The position numbers and the translations under genes were made by a program. From Cellulophaga sp. F20128 (lineage in GTDB: Bacteria; Bacteroidota; Bacteroidia; Flavobacteriales; Flavobacteriaceae), in contig NZ_JALKBA010000002.1 of NCBI RefSeq assembly GCF_023015805.1, positions 62,001 to 126,000 of the forward strand: DNA of 64,000 nt. The letters run 5' to 3'. Under the pieces are notes generated by a model. The model ran no database searches. It saw only the letters and a program-made list of their open reading frames with translations, and had not been told where the DNA came from. Positions within the stretch are counted from its first letter, which is position 1, and each line of letters starts with the position of its first letter. Of the stretch, positions 9,374-16,918 are shown one piece after another.

Positions 9374-12300
9374 ATGCTACATCATTTAAAAATCAATAAT
9401 TATAAAACCATAAGTGGGGTAACTCAGGATATAGACCTGTCTTATCAAGTTTTTGGAGCTGCCTTACATACGGCTCCCATTGTGCTGGTAAATCACGCCT
9501 TAACGGGGAACTCTAATGTCTCTGGAGAAGGGGGTTGGTGGTCCTCCTTAATTGGGGATGATAAATGTATAGACACTAAGAAATTTACGGTCTTAGCCTT
9601 TAATATTCCTGGGAATGGCTTTGATAGTTTTGTTATTGATAATTATAAAGATTTTGTAGCTAGAGATATCGCCTATATCTTTTTGGCCGGCTTAAAAGAG
9701 CTGAAAATAAATTCGGTTTTTGCAACTATTGGCGGCTCTTTAGGTGGGGGCATAGCATGGGAAATGGCAGCATTAAACCCAAGCTTAACCGAACATTTAA
9801 TTCCCGTAGCATCCGATTGGAAATCTACGGATTGGCTTATTGCAAACTGCCAAATTCAAGAGCAGTTTTTGGTTAACTCTAAACAGCCTGTTCATGATGC
9901 GCGGATGCATGCCATGTTGTGTTACCGCACCCCAGAATCTTTTAAGGAGCGTTTTAATCGCAGTACAAATACAGAGCAGCAAATTTTTAGCGTGGAAAGT
10001 TGGTTGCGACATCACGGTGAAAAATTGCAAGAACGCTTTCAATTGTCGGCTTATAAGTTAATGAACCAACTGCTAAAAACAATTGATGTCACAAGAGAAG
10101 GCAATCAGTCGTTTGTAAACTTGCAAAATAGCAATACCAATATTCATATAGTAGGGGTAGATTCCGATCTGTTTTTTACAGCCAAAGAGAATAAAGATAC
10201 TTTTAAGCAATTGGCACAAGCCAATAGTAACGTGACTTACGGTGAAATACATTCCCTTCATGGGCACGATGCTTTCTTAATAGAGTTTCAACAATTGGAA
10301 CAGATCTTAAAAAACGTTTTTAGTGCTAACGGAAAATCAAAACAGATTAAAGTCATTAAAATTGGGGGTAAATCTTTAGCCAATGGCGATGGGATCTCTC
10401 ATGTGATTGCTAAAATAGCATCAAAGGTAAAGGCCGAAGAGAATATTGCCGTAGTTGTTTCTGCACGGGGAAACTCTACAGATGATTTGGAAGCATTGTT
10501 AGATTTAGCAGCGAATGCCAGCCCGTACAAATCGGCTTTTGAGGCCTTCGCTAGCTATCAAAAAAATGGTTTGGATATAGATTTATCTTCGGAATTTAAT
10601 GAACTCCTTAGACTGTTAGATGGAGTGGCATTGTTGGGCGATTATAGCTTGCGTATAAAAGACCAAGTATTGGCATTTGGAGAATTAATCTCTGCAAAAG
10701 TGTTGGTGGCCTTATTGGCAAAAGAAGGGATTAAAGCAGAGGTTTTGGATGCCCGGAAACTTATAAAGACCGATGCTACCTATGGTAGCGCCAATGTATT
10801 GGAAGAAATTTCCAAAGAAAATGTACAGGTTGCGTTTGCAAAGCTCCAAGGAGATACTATTCCGATTATCACAGGATTTATTGGATCTGATGAAGAGGGG
10901 AAAACAACCACCTTGGGAAGAAATGGCAGTAATTATTCTGCTTCTTTATTCGCTAATTTTTTAAATGCGGAAGAGTTGCAAAGTTATACCCATGTAGATG
11001 GTATTTTTACAGCCAATCCAGATTATGTTGCAGATGCTAAGCGAATAGAGCAGCTCAGTTATTCTGAGGCCAATGAACTGGCTAATTTTGGAGCCACTAT
11101 TTTGCATGCAAAAACCATTATTCCATTACTAGAAAAAAATATTCCACTGCGTATATTAAATACCTTCAACAATGATAATGAGGGGACTTTAATAAGCGCC
11201 AAAACGTCTAAAGAAGGTATTAAATCGCTTTCTGTGATAGAAAATGTAGCCTTGGTAAATTTAGAAGGTCGCGGATTGTTAGGAAAAGCTGGGATCGATG
11301 CTCGTATTTTTAAAACTCTGGGCGATGCCAATATTAGTGTAAGTATCATTTCTCAAGGATCTTCGGAAAGAGGTATTGGTTTGGTTGTAGATGCTGCCAA
11401 AGCAGTAACCGCAAAAACAGTATTGGAAAAAGAATTTACATCAGATTTCCATTCCAAGGATATTAATTTAATAACCGTGGTAAAAGATGTCTCTGTGATT
11501 TCAATCGTGGGGCAAGATTTAAGCACTTTTCACAAACCCTACAATGCGTTAATTAAAAACCGAATAGTGCCCTTATTGTTCAACAATACGGTATCTGGTA
11601 AAAACGTGAGTTTGGTCGTTAAAAAATCGAATTTACACAAGGCATTAAATGTCATGCACGGTCAGATTTTTGGGGTGAGTAAAAAAGTCAACATTGCCAT
11701 CTTTGGGCATGGTACCGTTGGTGGTACACTGATAGAGCAAATTTTAAAATCTTCTAAAGTTATTGAAGAGCGCAAAGGAATCAATATCAATGTTTTTGCC
11801 GTTGCTAATTCTAGAAAAGTACTGCTAAATAAAAAAGGGATTACTAAAAACTGGAAAACTAATTTAGAAGCAAAGGGCAAAGCCTATGAGCTAAAAGATG
11901 TTTTTGAATATGCAGAAAAACATCATTTAGAAAACTTAATTGCGATTGATAATACCGCCAATGAAAACTTTGTGGCGCATTATATCGATTTTGTAAAAAA
12001 TGGATTCGATTTAGTTTCCTCCAATAAGATAGCAAATACCTTAGCATTTAGTCTGTACAAAGAATTACGAGAAGAGTTAGATAAGCATCAAAAACAATAC
12101 TTGTATGAGACAAATGTAGGCGCTGGCTTACCATTGATAGATACCATCAAGTTACTGCATTTATCGGGTGAAAACATCACCCGTATAAAGGGGGTGTTTT
12201 CAGGATCCTTGAGTTATATATTTAATACGTTTTCTGAGAGCGATGTGCCTTTTTCTAGCATTTTAAAAGAAGCTATGGAAAAAGGGTATACAGAACCAGA

Positions 12301-12757
12301 CCCACGAGAAGATTTGTGTGGAAATGATGTGGGTAGAAAGCTATTAATTTTGGCTAGAGAATTAGAATTAAGCAATGAATTCTCAGATATTAATATTCAG
12401 AATTTAATACCAGAATCTCTCCGAGCAGGGGATAAAGTTGAATTTTTAAAACAAACCGATGCCTTGGATAGCGCATTTGCTGCCATAAAAGAAGCACAAA
12501 AACCCAATCATGTATTGCGTTATGTTGGCGATTTACACGGCAACCTACAAGAAGAAAAAGGAATTTTAGATGTCAAGTTGGTTTCGGTACCTAAAGAAAG
12601 TGCATTGGGGCAAGTAAAAGGATCCGATTCTATAATAGAGATATATACCGAGTCTTACGGAGAAAACCCGCTTGTTATTCAGGGCGCAGGAGCCGGAGCA
12701 GCAGTAACGGCTCGAGGTGTTTTTGGTGATATTTTACGGATAGCCGAGAAAGGGTAG
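9374..12757 (+). CDS. Fusion: homoserine acetyltransferase-like domain + aspartate kinase + homoserine dehydrogenase
   Basis: One uninterrupted 1127-residue frame joins three enzymes of the aspartate pathway. Residues 1 to ~320 form a MetX-like alpha/beta hydrolase: nucleophile elbow GGSLGG (Ser122), Asp near 263-265, and His298 in HGHDAFL, so the catalytic triad looks intact. Residues ~325-770 are an aspartate kinase with TLGRNGSNYSA, VDGIFTANPD and ACT regions; its first motif reads KIGGKS instead of the usual K-F-G-G-T-S. Residues ~772-1127 are homoserine dehydrogenase, with the nucleotide fold IFGHGTVGGTL and GYTEPDPREDLCGNDVGRK. The kinase-dehydrogenase pair is the known ThrA layout; the N-terminal acyltransferase is the unusual addition. 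It would carry flux from aspartate toward acylhomoserine for MetY/MetZ. Confidence 0.9.
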   Translation: MLHHLKINNYKTISGVTQDIDLSYQVFGAALHTAPIVLVNHALTGNSNVSGEGGWWSSLIGDDKCIDTKKFTVLAFNIPGNGFDSFVIDNYKDFVARDIAYIFLAGLKELKINSVFATIGGSLGGGIAWEMAALNPSLTEHLIPVASDWKSTDWLIANCQIQEQFLVNSKQPVHDARMHAMLCYRTPESFKERFNRSTNTEQQIFSVESWLRHHGEKLQERFQLSAYKLMNQLLKTIDVTREGNQSFVNLQNSNTNIHIVGVDSDLFFTAKENKDTFKQLAQANSNVTYGEIHSLHGHDAFLIEFQQLEQILKNVFSANGKSKQIKVIKIGGKSLANGDGISHVIAKIASKVKAEENIAVVVSARGNSTDDLEALLDLAANASPYKSAFEAFASYQKNGLDIDLSSEFNELLRLLDGVALLGDYSLRIKDQVLAFGELISAKVLVALLAKEGIKAEVLDARKLIKTDATYGSANVLEEISKENVQVAFAKLQGDTIPIITGFIGSDEEGKTTTLGRNGSNYSASLFANFLNAEELQSYTHVDGIFTANPDYVADAKRIEQLSYSEANELANFGATILHAKTIIPLLEKNIPLRILNTFNNDNEGTLISAKTSKEGIKSLSVIENVALVNLEGRGLLGKAGIDARIFKTLGDANISVSIISQGSSERGIGLVVDAAKAVTAKTVLEKEFTSDFHSKDINLITVVKDVSVISIVGQDLSTFHKPYNALIKNRIVPLLFNNTVSGKNVSLVVKKSNLHKALNVMHGQIFGVSKKVNIAIFGHGTVGGTLIEQILKSSKVIEERKGININVFAVANSRKVLLNKKGITKNWKTNLEAKGKAYELKDVFEYAEKHHLENLIAIDNTANENFVAHYIDFVKNGFDLVSSNKIANTLAFSLYKELREELDKHQKQYLYETNVGAGLPLIDTIKLLHLSGENITRIKGVFSGSLSYIFNTFSESDVPFSSILKEAMEKGYTEPDPREDLCGNDVGRKLLILARELELSNEFSDINIQNLIPESLRAGDKVEFLKQTDALDSAFAAIKEAQKPNHVLRYVGDLHGNLQEEKGILDVKLVSVPKESALGQVKGSDSIIEIYTESYGENPLVIQGAGAGAAVTARGVFGDILRIAEKG

Positions 12758-12776
12758 TAGTTTTGTAAAGGCTAAA

Positions 12777-12815
12777 GGTGGCTGAGCGTAGTCGATGGTG
12801 GCTGAGCGTAGTCGA
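12777..12815 (+). repeat. Tandem pair of short dispersed repeat (GGTGGCTGAGCGTAGTCGA)
   Basis: Two copies of a 19-base unit lie 20 bases apart (12777-12795 and 12797-12815), just after the fusion gene. The core CTGAGCGTAG-CGA recurs near 13191-13213 in reverse orientation and inside the larger repeat at 36444-36551. Confidence 0.85.
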
Positions 12816-12842
12816 AGCCAAAGGATTAAAAATAATACAGTT

Positions 12843-13165
12843 ATGAAAAAAGGCTGGGTTTCTGTTTTGGAGTGCGCTGATGGTAGTTTTATACTGGAAG
12901 TACAATTGATCTTGAAAAGAGGTTGATGCAGCACCAAGAAGGGACCGGAGCTAATTATACTAAAAAAAGATTGCCTGTTACCTTGATATATGTTGAAGCC
13001 TATAGTGTTATTGCAAAAGCATTTTATAGAGAAAAACAGATTCAGGGATGGGGCAGGGCAAAAAAAGAGGCTTTAATTGCAGGCAAGTTAGCTGATTTAT
13101 CACAGTTGTCTGAATGTACAAATGAAACAAGCCATACATTGTATAAAGAAAAAAGAAATGAATAA
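12843..13165 (+). pseudogene. Frameshifted GIY-YIG nuclease-like gene (UPF0213 type)
   Basis: From the ATG at 12843 the first frame reads [13 protein letters not shown], the start of a GIY-YIG domain, then stops after 27 codons. Adding one base in the T run at 12887-12890 restores [16 protein letters not shown], which joins the second frame: [11 protein letters not shown], then [20 protein letters not shown], the hallmark C-terminal half. The restored protein would have 107 residues. The break is in a short homopolymer, so a sequencing error is possible. If real, the gene is inactivated. It is flanked on both sides by short repeats sharing the core CTGAGCGTAG. GIY-YIG domains cut DNA; the cellular role of this small family is unclear. 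Confidence 0.8.
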
Positions 13166-13190
13166 ATGGTGGTAGATTGTGACCTAAATT

Positions 13191-13213
13191 GACTTCGGCT
13201 ACGCTCAGTCACC
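13191..13213 (-). repeat. Short dispersed repeat, reverse orientation
   Basis: Read on the - strand, this is GGTGACTGAGCGTAGCCGAA plus GTC, the same family as 12777-12815 but in the opposite direction, so the nuclease pseudogene is bracketed by inverted copies. Its ends (GGTGAC / GTC) can form a short stem. Confidence 0.75.
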
Positions 13214-13232
13214 ATTTGTATACATAGAGATA

Positions 13233-14399
13233 ATGACAAAGAAAAAATTTGAAACAAACGCCATACGCACACAGCTAGAACGCTCACAACATTTAGAGCA
13301 CTCAGTGCCTTTGTACCTAACGTCTAGTTATGTGTTTGAAGATGCAGAAGATATGCGTGCTTCCTTTGCGGAAGAAAAGAACAGAAATGTATATTCCAGA
13401 TATTCCAATCCCAATACATCAGAATTTATAGAAAAAGTATGTCAGATGGAAGGCGCAGAAGCTGGTTTTGCTTTTGCCTCTGGTATGGCAGCTGTTTTTT
13501 CCACCTTTGCCGCCTTATTAGAAAGTGGTGATCATGTGGTGTCTTGTAAGAGTATTTTTGGGTCTACCCATAGTTTGTTTGTCAATTTTTTTCCGAAATG
13601 GAACATTTCTACCAGTTATTTTAATATTGATGATGTAGCCTCCATAGAAAAACTAATTACCCCTAAAACTAAGGTGTTGTATGCAGAATCACCCACAAAC
13701 CCAGCAGTAGATGTGTTGGATTTGGAAGTCTTGGGTGCCATTGCTAAAAAACACAATTTAATACTGATAATAGACAATTGTTTTGCCTCCCCCTATTTAC
13801 AACAACCTATAAAGTTTGGAGCCCATTTGGTCATCCATTCGGGGACCAAATTAATGGATGGTCAAGGTAGGGTGTTAGCTGGTATTACGGTTGGTAGTGC
13901 CGATTTAATAGACAAGGTATATCGTTTTTCTAGAATCTCAGGACCGGCACTCTCTCCTTTTAATGCATGGGTATTGTCTAAAAGTTTAGAGACCCTTGCG
14001 GTACGTGTAGACCGGCATTGTAGCAATGCCTTGCAATTGGCGGAATATTTAGAGAACCACCCCAAAGTAAATTGGGTAAAATATCCATTTTTAAAATCGC
14101 ATCCTCAACATGCAATTGCTATCAAGCAAATGAAAGCCGGGGGTTGTATTGTGGCTTTTGAAGTAAAAGGCGGCCTTAAAGCCGGACAAGAATTTTTTGA
14201 TGCTATAAAATTACTATCGCTGTCTGCCAACTTGGGCGACTCTAGAAGTATTGTAACGCATCCTGCTTCTACCACACACAGTAAATTAACCGTTGAAGAT
14301 CGTGAATCTGTGGGTATTACAGACGGTACGGTACGGGTTTCTGTTGGCTTGGAGCATATAGATGATATTATGGCCGATATTCAACAGGCGCTAGGGTAG
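13233..14399 (+). CDS. metZ: Trans-sulfuration PLP enzyme, O-succinylhomoserine sulfhydrylase-like (MetZ)
   Basis: This 388-residue cytosolic PLP enzyme of the Cys/Met metabolism family most resembles O-succinylhomoserine sulfhydrylase. The PLP Lys is in HSGTKLMDGQGRVLAG near residue 208. Other family stretches are VYSRYSNPNTSEF, GAEAGFAFASGMAAVFS and SRSIVTHPASTTHSKL. It should combine an acylhomoserine with sulfide or cysteine to give homocysteine or cystathionine. It is shorter than the MetY at 8034, and having both next to an acyltransferase suggests division of labour or redundancy. It is the last gene of the methionine block before the accessory region. MetB-type activity cannot be excluded. 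Confidence 0.85.
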   Translation: MTKKKFETNAIRTQLERSQHLEHSVPLYLTSSYVFEDAEDMRASFAEEKNRNVYSRYSNPNTSEFIEKVCQMEGAEAGFAFASGMAAVFSTFAALLESGDHVVSCKSIFGSTHSLFVNFFPKWNISTSYFNIDDVASIEKLITPKTKVLYAESPTNPAVDVLDLEVLGAIAKKHNLILIIDNCFASPYLQQPIKFGAHLVIHSGTKLMDGQGRVLAGITVGSADLIDKVYRFSRISGPALSPFNAWVLSKSLETLAVRVDRHCSNALQLAEYLENHPKVNWVKYPFLKSHPQHAIAIKQMKAGGCIVAFEVKGGLKAGQEFFDAIKLLSLSANLGDSRSIVTHPASTTHSKLTVEDRESVGITDGTVRVSVGLEHIDDIMADIQQALG

Positions 14400-14528
14400 T
14401 GGAAACAGTGAAAAGTACAAAATACGAAGTCGACAGTAGGGTATCCAGAATCATGAATCACTTTTGATTTAAATTGTGGATTTGTTTTTTGTTTATGTGT
14501 TGCTATTGTCACCAGATTTTGTTTTTTC

Positions 14529-14563
14529 AACCATCAACCATCAACCATCAACCATCAACCATT
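14529..14563 (+). repeat. 7-bp tandem repeat (AACCATC, five units)
   Basis: Four exact copies plus one with a single change are arranged head to tail in the gene-free 14400-14722 stretch, at the edge of the accessory block. Such arrays slip easily and may vary between strains. Confidence 0.9.
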
Positions 14564-14608
14564 CCTGGTCCCAAGATCTAGTACACTATGGAAATTTATA
14601 GGCATTCG

Positions 14609-14708
14609 CCTACAGTTACTTTTATAATACTAAAAAATAAACTAGATTAGTACGCTCCCCCCATAAAAGAAATAACAGTACACATACAGATAGCTGTACG
14701 TTGTGCAT
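14609..14708 (+). repeat. Structured intergenic repeat, copy A
   Basis: This copy is nearly identical in its core to copy B at 16462 (TACTTTTATAATACTAAAAA, then AATAAACTAGATTAG, then GAAATAACAGTACACATACA) and clearly related to copy C at 20737. Its ends are imperfect inverted repeats (TACAG..TTAC against GATAGCTGTA), and ACTTTTAT near the start can pair with ATAAAAG near 14663. It stops 14 bases before the Abi-like gene. Confidence 0.85.
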
Positions 14709-14722
14709 AATTTAAAAAAAGA

Positions 14723-15556
14723 ATGGCAGACCTAAGTTTTCAAGACAAAAGATATTTAGAAAGAATGTTTGAAATGGAAGGTGGATATGTCTTGGACTTT
14801 AGTAATCGCACTTTTCATAATTTCATTTATGATTCAATTAAGTTTAATATAGAAGAAGAAAAATATTATAGCAACGGAGAATCAAAAGCGAGAAGATTGA
14901 GAGTATTTTGGGATACAGAATCAAACTATAATGTTGGACTACTTATTGAGAAATTATTAGAATATTGGCTCGTACAAGTGAATATGGGGGAGCGTAAAAT
15001 AGATAACCTCTTAGAAAGATTACATAATGAGTGTGAAAAGATATCTGAAAGGCTAAAATCGGACACGATTGTTAGTGAAATCGAAGTAATTAAGGAAGTT
15101 GAAGATGATAGAGATTTTAGCTTGCTTGCAAAATCTATTCGTGAAAGCATTAATAAAAATGAGCCAGAAGTTGCCTTAGATAGATTGCATACTTACGTAA
15201 TGAAATTTATTAGACAGCTTTGTGAAAACCACAAGATTGAGGTTAATAAAGATGAATCATTAAATGCAATATTTGGCAAATACGTTAAATTCATTGTGGC
15301 TAGCGACAAAATTGAATCCGTAATGACTGAGCGAATTTTAAAATATTCCATTCACGTTATAGAGGCTTTCAACGATATAAGAAACAATAGAAGTTTTGCG
15401 CACGATAATGCTATTTTAAATTATCCCGAAAGCGTACTAATTTTCAACAACGTAACAAACTCGATAAAATTTATCGAATCAATTGAGAAAACAATTGAAA
15501 TAGAAAACCAAAAAGTAGAAACGGAATCAGCAAATTGGGAAGATTTGCCATTTTAA
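14723..15556 (+). CDS. Abortive-infection-like protein with C-terminal HEPN/Abi-C domain
   Basis: This 277-residue soluble protein is a phage-defence candidate. The N-terminal ~75 residues contain GYVLDFSNRTFHNFIYDS and SKARRLRVFWDTE, a pattern I associate with the AbiJ-type N-terminal domain of Abi proteins. The C-terminal ~115 residues resemble the Abi-C/HEPN domain, with RNNRSFAHDN giving an R-x6-H motif of the kind found in HEPN RNases. The middle is a charged, probably helical linker. The gene stands alone on the + strand, directly after repeat copy A, with a tRNA 3'-end fragment about 230 bases downstream, which fits an acquired defence gene. Activity is inferred only from motifs. Confidence 0.72.
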   Translation: MADLSFQDKRYLERMFEMEGGYVLDFSNRTFHNFIYDSIKFNIEEEKYYSNGESKARRLRVFWDTESNYNVGLLIEKLLEYWLVQVNMGERKIDNLLERLHNECEKISERLKSDTIVSEIEVIKEVEDDRDFSLLAKSIRESINKNEPEVALDRLHTYVMKFIRQLCENHKIEVNKDESLNAIFGKYVKFIVASDKIESVMTERILKYSIHVIEAFNDIRNNRSFAHDNAILNYPESVLIFNNVTNSIKFIESIEKTIEIENQKVETESANWEDLPF

Positions 15557-16036
15557 ACATATCTAAGAGCCTATGCAATAAAGTAGAATTAGTAACCAGT
15601 TATCTATTGGACCTCAGTCAACTTCTGTTCTTCGCGTTAGCAATAATGTTTATTGAATTGATAAAATCTGTAATTATGGAAAAATTGAAAATGATTATTC
15701 GTGAAGCGACCCTCGTGTGAAGAATGGAGCCTTTGCTTTGGAATATTAGTAGCTGATGAAACTTAAACTTTTTTAGGACAGAGGGTTTTGTGGGTTCGAG
15801 TCCCCCGCTTCACACCACTTAAAAAACTATGCACAACAAAACCTAAACGTAATGCGGAGTTTAGGGCTAAATCGAAAGGTTTGTGTATTTTTATGAAGTC
15901 GCGAAATCTTTGGGATTTCGCTTTTGAACAAAAAAAAGAAAAAACAAAACCAAAAGATTTCGCTACGTGCGTGGCGGAAAGCAAACGCTAGTTTGCTCCC
16001 GTACTGTTCATAGCTAAACCGTTAGCTTTAATTTGA
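15557..16036 (+). other. Gene-free stretch with tRNA fragment and hairpins
   Basis: No gene is supported in these 480 bases. They hold the tRNA 3'-end fragment described separately, a hairpin CCTAAAC/GTTTAGG (15842-15848 with 15859-15865), and a second hairpin GCGAAATC/GATTTCGC (15901-15908 with 15914-15921) followed by four T's, which may be a weak terminator. The run ends in CCGTTAGCTTTAATTTG directly before the next ATG. Confidence 0.6.
15790..15817 (+). tRNA. tRNA 3'-end fragment (T arm, acceptor strand and CCA)
   Basis: GTGGG-TTCGAGT-CCCCC is a T arm with one mismatch, followed by GCTTCAC, a discriminator A and an encoded CCA. The matching 5' acceptor GTGAAGC occurs exactly at 15701-15707, but the 117-base span between the two ends shows no convincing D or anticodon arm. 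I read it as a remnant or disrupted tRNA, possibly an old attachment site, not a working gene. Confidence 0.55.
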
Positions 16037-16441
16037 ATGACCGACATAGACAAACAACTTTTTTTAGAACATTTTATTCCGACTGAATTGGAAGGGAAAA
16101 GAAAAGTTATGTTTGAAAACGGTTCTTCTATAACAACTAAATATAAATCCGAATTCAAATATTTCGTGAAATATAAACCTGGAAATTATGCCGACTATTA
16201 TTCGCCTATATTTATTTTTAAAACAGATAATGATTTAAAGATAAAAATAACCCCAATTCCGAATTTCTATACATTTATTTTTATCCCAATAGCACTGGTC
16301 ATTATAAATTATTATGAAAATTTAGAAAATGAAAATATTTGGACTATTGTAATTGCTCTGATTTTATTTGTGATTTTTGTACAGTTCGTATTAATAATCC
16401 CAAGTCTTTTGAATATTAGAAAACGAGTGAATGAAAAATAA
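16037..16441 (+). CDS. Small membrane protein of unknown function
   Basis: This 134-residue protein has a soluble N-terminal part (about 1-75, beta-rich and charged) and two predicted membrane helices (about 78-92, FYTFIFIPIALVIIN, and about 100-122, IWTIVIALILFVIFVQFVLI), then a short basic tail. There is no signal peptide and I recognise no family. It lies alone between accessory junction sequences (GTTAGCTTTAATTTG before it, GCTAACAACACCTACAATTC after it), as expected for a cassette-like orphan gene. Base composition is more AT-rich than the sulfur genes on either side of the block. Confidence 0.65.
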   Translation: MTDIDKQLFLEHFIPTELEGKRKVMFENGSSITTKYKSEFKYFVKYKPGNYADYYSPIFIFKTDNDLKIKITPIPNFYTFIFIPIALVIINYYENLENENIWTIVIALILFVIFVQFVLIIPSLLNIRKRVNEK

Positions 16442-16461
16442 TAAAACTAAAGCTAACAACA

Positions 16462-16575
16462 CCTACAATTCGGGTTACTTTTATAATACTAAAAAATAAA
16501 CTAGATTAGGACTCCCCCTTCCCCCTATAGTAGAAATAACAGTACACATACAGTTATCCGTTTGTTGTAGTGCAT
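16462..16575 (+). repeat. Structured intergenic repeat, copy B
   Basis: This copy is 33/33 identical to copy A over TTACTTTTATAATACTAAAA through CTAGATTAG, and again over AGAAATAACAGTACACATAC. Its ends form an imperfect inverted repeat: CTACAATTCGGGTTAC at the left against GTTATCC-GTTTG-TTGTAG at the right. It directly precedes the promoter of the toxin-antitoxin pair. Confidence 0.88.
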
Positions 16576-16585
16576 TTGAATAAAA

Positions 16586-16617
16586 TTTGCATTGTACGGC
16601 AAATAACCGTACATTTG
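16586..16617 (+). promoter_or_regulatory. Toxin-antitoxin promoter with embedded operator palindrome
   Basis: TTTG (16586-16589), a 20-base gap and TACATTTG (16610-16617) match the Bacteroidota promoter consensus exactly. Between and overlapping the elements is a perfect 7-bp inverted repeat TGTACGG / CCGTACA (16593-16599 with 16607-16613, spacer seven). This is the expected place for an autorepressing ribbon-helix-helix antitoxin to bind. Confidence 0.8.
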
Positions 16618-16634
16618 TATCAAACAAATTTATA

Positions 16635-16916
16635 ATGGGAGCACAAATAAGCAAAGACGAACGGATAGAGTTAAGAGTTTCCTCTACTGACAAAAGAATT
16701 TTCAAAAGAGCTCAAAAGCTTAGCGGGGATAAGTCATTCAGCAGCTTTGTTGTTCGTATAGTTAAAAAGAAAGCAGAAGAAATTGTTGCTGAAAAGGATA
16801 GGATTATTACTACTGAAAATGACCGTCAAGTTTTTTTTGATGCCGTCTTTAGCAATACAAAACCAAATAAAAATTTAGTAGCAGCTGCTAAAAGATACAA
16901 ATCAAAAAAAGCCTAA
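16635..16916 (+). CDS. DUF1778 antitoxin (ribbon-helix-helix)
   Basis: This 93-residue protein has an N-terminal ribbon-helix-helix segment (RIELRVSSTDKRIFKRAQKL, about 11-30) typical of DUF1778/TacA antitoxins, then a helical middle and a basic C-terminal tail (AAAKRYKSKKA) of the kind that neutralises the toxin. I take the ATG at 16635. A longer frame starting at 16587 would run across the operator and lie upstream of the likely transcription start. It is two bases from the GNAT toxin gene, so the pair is one transcript. It should repress its own promoter through the palindrome at 16593-16613. Confidence 0.88.
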   Translation: MGAQISKDERIELRVSSTDKRIFKRAQKLSGDKSFSSFVVRIVKKKAEEIVAEKDRIITTENDRQVFFDAVFSNTKPNKNLVAAAKRYKSKKA

Positions 16917-16918
16917 GA

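Noticed and set aside
13042-13287. 81-codon - strand frame across the short repeat
   Set aside because: Its middle (Arg/Ser-rich) is a translation of the dispersed repeat and it overlaps the GIY-YIG remnant and the metZ start.
12777-14399. Composite transposon bounded by short repeats
   Set aside because: No transposase is present, and the copies do not flank the segment symmetrically.
14529-14563. 7-bp repeats considered as a CRISPR array
   Set aside because: The units are directly adjacent with no spacers and no cas genes are present; it is a simple tandem repeat.
15763-15984. 73-codon - strand frame over the tRNA fragment
   Set aside because: Its C-terminus is a translated tRNA 3' end (GVKRGTRTHK), a known type of false gene.
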